Position numbers and translations under genes: made by a program
Notes under the pieces: generated by a model
Database searches by the model: none
Told to the model about the DNA's origin: nothing
The model's input: only the letters and a program-made list of their open reading frames with translations
Part shown: piece after piece, positions 59,465 through 64,000 of the stretch
How positions within the stretch are numbered: the first letter of the stretch is position 1
Layout of the letters: every line of letters starts with the position of its first letter
From: Ramlibacter henchirensis
GTDB lineage: Bacteria; Pseudomonadota; Gammaproteobacteria; Burkholderiales; Burkholderiaceae_C
Assembly (NCBI RefSeq): GCF_004682015.1
Contig: NZ_SMLM01000001.1
Location: forward strand, 1,240,001 to 1,304,000
Reading direction: 5' to 3'
DNA: 64,000 nucleotides

Positions 59465-59488
59465 GATTATTGGTTATGGGCAATAATC
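59465..59488. promoter_or_regulatory. Perfect palindrome, probable MarR operator
   Basis: GATTATTG (59465-59472) and CAATAATC (59481-59488) are perfect 8-bp arms with an 8-base spacer. The site is in the 101-bp gap between the divergent crotonase and amidohydrolase starts. It overlaps a likely promoter for the minus-strand array, so binding would block transcription. The MarR protein at 47891 is the natural candidate. Confidence 0.65.
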
Positions 59489-59495
59489 AAAACAA
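59466..59495 (-). promoter_or_regulatory. Candidate sigma-70 promoter of the hydroxycinnamate array
   Basis: On the minus strand TTGTTT (59495-59490) and AATAAT (59471-59466) are 18 bases apart, with the -10 five of six to consensus and the -35 three of six. It overlaps the palindrome. Confidence 0.4.
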
Positions 59496-59535
59496 GCCTT
59501 TCACGACGGGGTAAACCCTGATCCCGGAGACCGAC

Positions 59536-60399
59536 ATGGACCACGCCAACCTCATCGCCATCGACGTGCACACGCACGCGGAAGTCAGCTGCTGGAACCC
59601 CTTCGACAACTACGGCGAGGAGTACGACCGCGCGGCGGACAAGTACTTCAGGAACGCGCGCCGCCCCACCATCGCCGAGACGATCGCGTACTACCGCGAG
59701 CGGAAGATCGGCCTGGTCATGTTCACGGTCGACAGCGAGTCCAACCTGGGCCGCCGCCGCATCCCGAACGAGGAGATCGCGCAGGCGGCCAACGAGAACA
59801 GCGACATGATGGTCTGCTTCGCCAGCATCGACCCGCACAAGGGGAAGATGGGCGCGCGCGAGGCCGAACGCCTGATCAAGGAGCATGGCGTCAAGGGCTT
59901 CAAGTTCCATCCCACCGTGCAGGGCTACCACCCGTACGACCGCATGGCCTGGCCGATCTACGAGGTGATCAACGCGCACAAGATGCCGACGATCTTCCAC
60001 ACGGGCCACAGCGGCATCGGATCGGGCATGCGATGCGGCGGCGGCCTGCGGCTGGAGTACAGCAATCCGATCCACCTGGACGACGTGGCGATCGACTTCC
60101 CGGACATGCAAATCGTCATGGCGCATCCCAGCTTCCCGTGGCAGGACGAGGCGCTCTCGGTGGCGACGCACAAGCCGAACGTGTGGATCGACCTCTCGGG
60201 CTGGAGCCCCAAGTACTTCCCGAAGCAGCTGGTGCAGTACGCCAACACGCTGCTGAAGGACCGCATCCTGTTCGGCAGCGACTACCCGCTGATCACGCCG
60301 GACCGCTGGATGAAGGACTTCGAGGACGCCGGCTTCAAGCCCGAGGTGATGCCCGGAATCCTCAAGGGCAACGCGGTGCGGCTGCTCGGATTCGCCTGA
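59536..60399 (+). CDS. Amidohydrolase family metal-dependent hydrolase (candidate beta-keto hydrolase)
   Basis: The 287-residue protein is a TIM-barrel amidohydrolase of the ACMSD/gamma-resorcylate type: IDVHTHAEVS at the N-terminus (metal His12 and His14), HTGHSG and MAHPSFPW with further ligands, and GSDYPLITP with the catalytic Asp. Such enzymes cleave or decarboxylate aromatic acids. It is divergent from the hydroxycinnamate array and shares its palindrome, so it should take part in the same pathway, perhaps cleaving the beta-keto-acyl-CoA. The start at ATG 59536 has GGAG upstream. Confidence 0.82.
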   Translation: MDHANLIAIDVHTHAEVSCWNPFDNYGEEYDRAADKYFRNARRPTIAETIAYYRERKIGLVMFTVDSESNLGRRRIPNEEIAQAANENSDMMVCFASIDPHKGKMGAREAERLIKEHGVKGFKFHPTVQGYHPYDRMAWPIYEVINAHKMPTIFHTGHSGIGSGMRCGGGLRLEYSNPIHLDDVAIDFPDMQIVMAHPSFPWQDEALSVATHKPNVWIDLSGWSPKYFPKQLVQYANTLLKDRILFGSDYPLITPDRWMKDFEDAGFKPEVMPGILKGNAVRLLGFA

Positions 60400-60783
60400 C
60401 CGCGGTGCGGGTTCCGGTGCCGCCCAGGCTGCGTGCGGTGCGCAACGCACCGGGACCGCGCCGCCGCCGATCCGTGTTGCCTGAAACACTGTTTTTCGCT
60501 GCGCACGAGACACGCTGCGCGGCGCGCAAAGTGCCGCAAAAACCTCGCTCGCGCAAGCGGCTTTACGTGTCGACGCGAAGCTGTTGCGCCCTCGTCGCGC
60601 GCGGTGCACAGAGCAATCCCCTAGAAACTTTTTCCGCTTCATTTTTCTCTACGGTTCACCTACAGTGAAGTCCGTTCTTTGCCTACAGCTCCACGGTGCC
60701 TCAGCGGGGGTTAGGCGCTAAAGTGGAAGCGGACATCAGTGGGCGGAGCAAGGCTGGAGCCGAGCGAAACCGAAGGAGTTCTC
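60400..60783. other. Noncoding region upstream of prkA
   Basis: This 384-bp gap shows no gene with support. It includes GC-rich hairpin-forming DNA from 60400 to 60600, then a more AT-rich stretch from about 60630 to 60690, which is the likely promoter region of the prkA operon. I cannot name a promoter motif with confidence. Confidence 0.5.
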
Positions 60784-62706
60784 ATGGATGTGGTTCGCAA
60801 TTTCCTGGCGCGGTACGAGCAGACCCGCGAGGAAGAAATGTCGCTTGAGGATTACCTCGAGCTGTGCAAGAAGGACAGGCTGGTCTACGCCACCGCCGCC
60901 GAGCGCATGCTGGCCGCGATCGGCGAGCCGGAGATGATCGACACCCGCCACGATCCGCGCCTGTCGCGCATCTTCGGCAACAAGATGGTTCGCATCTATC
61001 CGGCCTTCAAGGATTTCTACGGACTGGAAGAGCCGATCGAGCAGGTGGTCTCGCACTTCCGCCATGCCGCGCAGGGCCTGGAAGAGAAGAAGCAGATCCT
61101 CTACCTGCTGGGCCCGGTGGGCGGCGGCAAGTCCTCCATCGCCGAGCGCCTCAAGCAGCTGATGGAGCAGGTGCCGTTCTACTCGATCAAGGGCTCGCCT
61201 GTGAACGAGTCGCCGCTGGGCCTGTTCAACAACGACGAGGACGCGCCCATCCTGGAGCAGCAGTTCAGCATCCCGCGCCGCTACACGCAGCGCATCATGT
61301 CGCCGTGGGCGGTCAAGCGGCTGGAGGAATTCGGCGGCGACATCCGCAAGTTCCGCGTCGTCAAGCGCTACCCGTCGATCCTCAAGCAGATCGGCATCGC
61401 CAAGACCGAACCGGGCGACGAGAACAACCAGGACATCAGCTCGCTGGTCGGCAAGATCGACATCCGCAAGCTGGAGACCTACGCGCAGGACGACCCGGAC
61501 GCCTACAGCTACTCCGGCGGCCTGTGCCTGGCCAACCAGGGCCTGCTGGAATTCGTCGAGATGTTCAAGGCGCCGATCAAGGTGCTGCATCCGCTGCTGA
61601 CGGCCACGCAGGAAGGCAACTTCAAGGGCACGGAAGGCTTCGGCGCGATCCCGTTCGACGGCATCGTCATGGCCCACTCCAACGAGAGCGAGTGGAAGGC
61701 GTTCAAGAACAATAAGAACAACGAGGCGTTCCTCGACCGCATCTACATCGTCAAGGTGCCGTACTGCCTGCGCGTGACCGAGGAAATGAAGATCTACGAG
61801 AAGTTGATCCGCAACTCCTCGCTCAAGGACGCGGTGTGCTCCCCCGGCACGCTGAAGATGATGGCGCAGTTCTCGGTGCTCACGCGCCTGAAGGAGCCGG
61901 AGAACAGCAGCATCTTCTCCAAGATGCTGATCTACGACGGTGAGAACCTGAAGGACACCGACCCCAAGGCCAAGAGCTACCAGGAGTACCGCGACTACGC
62001 GGGGGTCGACGAGGGCATGACGGGCATCTCCACGCGCTTCGCGTTCAAGATCCTGTCCAAGGTCTTCAACTTCGACTCCAACGAGATCGCCGCCAACCCG
62101 GTGCACCTGATGTACGTGCTGGAGCAGCAGATCGAGCGCGAGCAGTTTCCGCCGGAGGTCGAGCAGAAGTACCTGTCGTACATCAAGGAGCACCTGTCGG
62201 CCCGCTATGCGGAGTTCATCGGCAAGGAGATCCAGACCGCGTACCTAGAGTCGTATTCGGAATACGGCCAGAACATCTTCGACCGCTACGTCACGTACGC
62301 TGACTTCTGGATCCAGGACCAGGAATACCGCGACACGGACACCGGCGAGATCTTCGACCGCGCCGCCCTCAACGCGGAACTGGAGAAGATCGAGAAGCCC
62401 GCCGGTCTGTCCAACCCCAAGGACTTCCGCAACGAGATCGTCAACTTCGTGCTGCGCGCGCGCGCCAACAACGCCGGCAAGAACCCGGTGTGGACCAGCT
62501 ACGAGAAGCTTCGCACCGTCATCGAGAAGAAGATGTTCTCGAATACCGAGGACCTGCTGCCGGTGATCAGCTTCAATGCCAAGGCCAGCGCCGACGAGCA
62601 GAAGAAGCACGAGGACTTCGTCAACCGCATGGTCGAGAAGGGCTACACGCATCGCCAGGTGCGCCTGCTGTGCGAGTGGTACCTGCGGGTGCGCAAGAGC
62701 TCGTGA
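60784..62706 (+). CDS. prkA: PrkA family serine protein kinase
   Basis: The 640-residue protein is a PrkA/YeaG protein. An AAA+ domain has Walker A GPVGGGKSS at 110-118; downstream segments include PLLTATQEGNFKGTEGFGAIPFDG and VMAHSNESEW, and the C-terminal kinase-like domain ends near WYLRVRKSS. Length matches E. coli YeaG (about 644). It takes part in stress and nitrogen-starvation responses. ATG 60784 has AAGGAG upstream; a reading from 60739 would be longer without support. It leads the yeaH gene by 36 bases, the usual prkA-yeaH order. Confidence 0.95.
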   Translation: MDVVRNFLARYEQTREEEMSLEDYLELCKKDRLVYATAAERMLAAIGEPEMIDTRHDPRLSRIFGNKMVRIYPAFKDFYGLEEPIEQVVSHFRHAAQGLEEKKQILYLLGPVGGGKSSIAERLKQLMEQVPFYSIKGSPVNESPLGLFNNDEDAPILEQQFSIPRRYTQRIMSPWAVKRLEEFGGDIRKFRVVKRYPSILKQIGIAKTEPGDENNQDISSLVGKIDIRKLETYAQDDPDAYSYSGGLCLANQGLLEFVEMFKAPIKVLHPLLTATQEGNFKGTEGFGAIPFDGIVMAHSNESEWKAFKNNKNNEAFLDRIYIVKVPYCLRVTEEMKIYEKLIRNSSLKDAVCSPGTLKMMAQFSVLTRLKEPENSSIFSKMLIYDGENLKDTDPKAKSYQEYRDYAGVDEGMTGISTRFAFKILSKVFNFDSNEIAANPVHLMYVLEQQIEREQFPPEVEQKYLSYIKEHLSARYAEFIGKEIQTAYLESYSEYGQNIFDRYVTYADFWIQDQEYRDTDTGEIFDRAALNAELEKIEKPAGLSNPKDFRNEIVNFVLRARANNAGKNPVWTSYEKLRTVIEKKMFSNTEDLLPVISFNAKASADEQKKHEDFVNRMVEKGYTHRQVRLLCEWYLRVRKSS

Positions 62707-62742
62707 CAACCATGGCCTAGACAAGAGGAAGCTGTACCGCCC

Positions 62743-64000
62743 GTGGCCTCCAACAACCGAACGGAGCGCTCGGCGCTTCACCAAGTCATCGACCGGCGGC
62801 TGTCGGGCAAGAACAAGTCCATCGGCAACCGGGAGAGGTTCCTGCGCCGCTACCGCGAGCAGATCCGGGACGCGGTGCGCAAGGCGGTCGGCGACCGCAG
62901 CATCCACAACATTGAAGACGGCGCCGACATCAGCCTGCCGCGCCGCGACGTCTCGGAGCCCGTGTTCAACCACGGCCCGGGCGGCAGCCGCGAGATGGTG
63001 CACCCGGGCAACCAGGAGTACGTTCGCGGCGACCGCATCCCGCGCCCGCGCGGCGGCGGGGGCGGTGGCGGCGGCAGCGGCGCATCGCCCGACGGCACCA
63101 GCGAGGACGACTTCACCTTCCGCATCACGCGGGAGGAGTTCATGAACTACTTCTTCGACGACCTGGCGCTGCCGCGGTTGATCCGCACGCAGCTGCTGGC
63201 GGATGCGCCGGAGTGGAAGACCCGCCGCGCCGGCTTCATCTCGGAAGGCAATCCCACCAGCCTGCACGTCGTGCGTTCGATGCGCACCGGCCTGGCCCGC
63301 CGCATCGCCATGGGCGGCGACGCGCGCCGCCAGCTGCGCCGGGCCGAAGAACACCTGAAGGTCATCGAAGCCCGGGCCGACACGCCGAAGGCCGAGATCG
63401 CCGCCCTCAAGGCCGAGATCGAGGAACTCCGCCAGCGCCTCAAGCGCGTGCCCTTCCTTGACCCGTTCGACCTGCGCTACCGCAACCGCGTTCGCGAGCC
63501 GCTGCCCACCAGCAAGGCCGTGATGTTCTGCCTGATGGACGTCTCCGGCTCGATGGACGAAGCGCGCAAGGACCTGGCCAAGCGCTTCTTCATCCTGCTG
63601 TACCTGTTCCTCACGCGGCACTACAAGCAGACCGACGTGATCTTCATCCGCCACCACACCCAGGCCGCCGAGGTGCCGGAGGACGAGTTCTTCCACGCCA
63701 CTGAATCCGGCGGCACGGTGGTATCCAGCGCGCTGACGCTGATGCACGAGATCATCCGCGAGCGCTACATGGGCAGCGAGTGGAACATCTACGGCGCCCA
63801 GGCTTCCGACGGCGACAACTGGCAGCAGGACTCGTCCAAGTGCCGCGAGCTCCTCGACGGCAAGCTGCTGCCGCTGTGCCGCTACTTCGCGTACGTGCAG
63901 GTGGCCGACGAGGACCAGAACCTCTGGGAGGAATACACCCGCGTGCGCGACTCCAATGTCAACTTCGCGATGCAGAAGATCGTGACGCCGGCGCAGATCT
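62743..64000 (+). CDS. YeaH/UPF0229 family protein (3' end cut by window edge)
   Basis: About 419 residues are visible, and the usual length is 420-430, so only the tail is missing. It has a basic N-terminus (NRERFLRRYREQIRDAV), a Gly-rich stretch near residue 105, a coiled segment near 215-235, and a VWA-like domain with the metal-site motif DVSGSMDE at 266-273. It pairs with PrkA in stress response. GTG 62743 is taken as the start, with an AGAGGAAG 11 bases before; no closer ATG fits the family. A spoVR-type gene would be expected next, outside the window. Confidence 0.9.
   Translation, partial: MASNNRTERSALHQVIDRRLSGKNKSIGNRERFLRRYREQIRDAVRKAVGDRSIHNIEDGADISLPRRDVSEPVFNHGPGGSREMVHPGNQEYVRGDRIPRPRGGGGGGGGSGASPDGTSEDDFTFRITREEFMNYFFDDLALPRLIRTQLLADAPEWKTRRAGFISEGNPTSLHVVRSMRTGLARRIAMGGDARRQLRRAEEHLKVIEARADTPKAEIAALKAEIEELRQRLKRVPFLDPFDLRYRNRVREPLPTSKAVMFCLMDVSGSMDEARKDLAKRFFILLYLFLTRHYKQTDVIFIRHHTQAAEVPEDEFFHATESGGTVVSSALTLMHEIIRERYMGSEWNIYGAQASDGDNWQQDSSKCRELLDGKLLPLCRYFAYVQVADEDQNLWEEYTRVRDSNVNFAMQKIVTPAQI

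Noticed and set aside
60655..60669. TTCAC-N5-GTGAA dyad upstream of prkA
   Set aside because: Five-base arms are expected by chance in a region of this size; no known factor site was matched.

Overview
The window is about 64 kb of very GC-rich, densely packed chromosomal DNA. Gene content (Bug-type binding proteins, a Burkholderiales-style thrB-DUF2782-polA neighbourhood, DUF4142 and BPSS1780-family proteins, UPF0229/PrkA) points to a beta-proteobacterium of the order Burkholderiales, most likely Comamonadaceae (Ramlibacter/Variovorax-like). This is inference from protein families; no rRNA or tRNA is present to fix the taxon. I see no insertion sequence, prophage, integrase or CRISPR array.

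Layout. 0-6.2 kb: sugar-nucleotide and inositol genes (NAD-dependent epimerase, inositol-3-phosphate synthase, a rearranged glycoside hydrolase, a histidine phosphatase, a DUF1003 protein, a GT9-like protein, UDP-glucuronate decarboxylase), probably for a surface polysaccharide or glycan. 6.4-14.8 kb: an aldehyde dehydrogenase, then a De Ley-Doudoroff-type aldose/aldonate cluster: IlvD/Edd-class sugar-acid dehydratase, KDGal kinase, KDPGal aldolase and a sugar dehydrogenase on the minus strand, divergent from a 2-hydroxyacid dehydrogenase, a cupin and a FadR-type repressor. 14.8-21.4 kb: a DUF5615/DUF433 toxin-antitoxin-like pair, a DEAD-box RNA helicase, a DUF1631 protein and EttA. 21.5-29.8 kb: a serine-rich repetitive secreted protein; an overlapping trio of P1 peptidase, TAXI binding protein and alpha/beta hydrolase; a DUF883-like protein, a small CDF transporter, a FecR/BPSS1780 pair and homoserine kinase. 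29.8-35.6 kb: DUF2782-like protein, DNA polymerase I, a 4-OT-like tautomerase, a dienelactone hydrolase and a ZIP transporter. 35.6-40 kb: exported or low-complexity proteins (calcium-repeat protein, Gly/Gln-rich protein with a 15-residue WR repeat, two DUF4142 proteins, a DUF4019 protein). 40-47.3 kb: 5-oxoprolinase, an MHYT hybrid histidine kinase, an N-formylglutamate amidohydrolase and an AhpD-like protein.

47.9-60.4 kb: the most coherent system, one long minus-strand gene array: crotonase, feruloyl-CoA synthase, SDR dehydrogenase, ABC binding protein, LivH, a LivM-LivG fusion, LivF, a Bug binding protein, a tannase/feruloyl-esterase lipoprotein and a MarR regulator. A metal-dependent amidohydrolase is divergent from it across a perfect palindrome. 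I read it as release, uptake and CoA-dependent side-chain degradation of hydroxycinnamates, with the amidohydrolase as candidate beta-keto hydrolase. 60.8-64 kb: PrkA kinase and a YeaH/UPF0229 protein cut by the right edge.

A family of short palindromic intergenic repeats occurs at three sites (10.75-10.87, 46.62-46.67 and 54.72-54.84 kb), twice as inverted pairs. Strong hairpins lie at several convergent gene ends.
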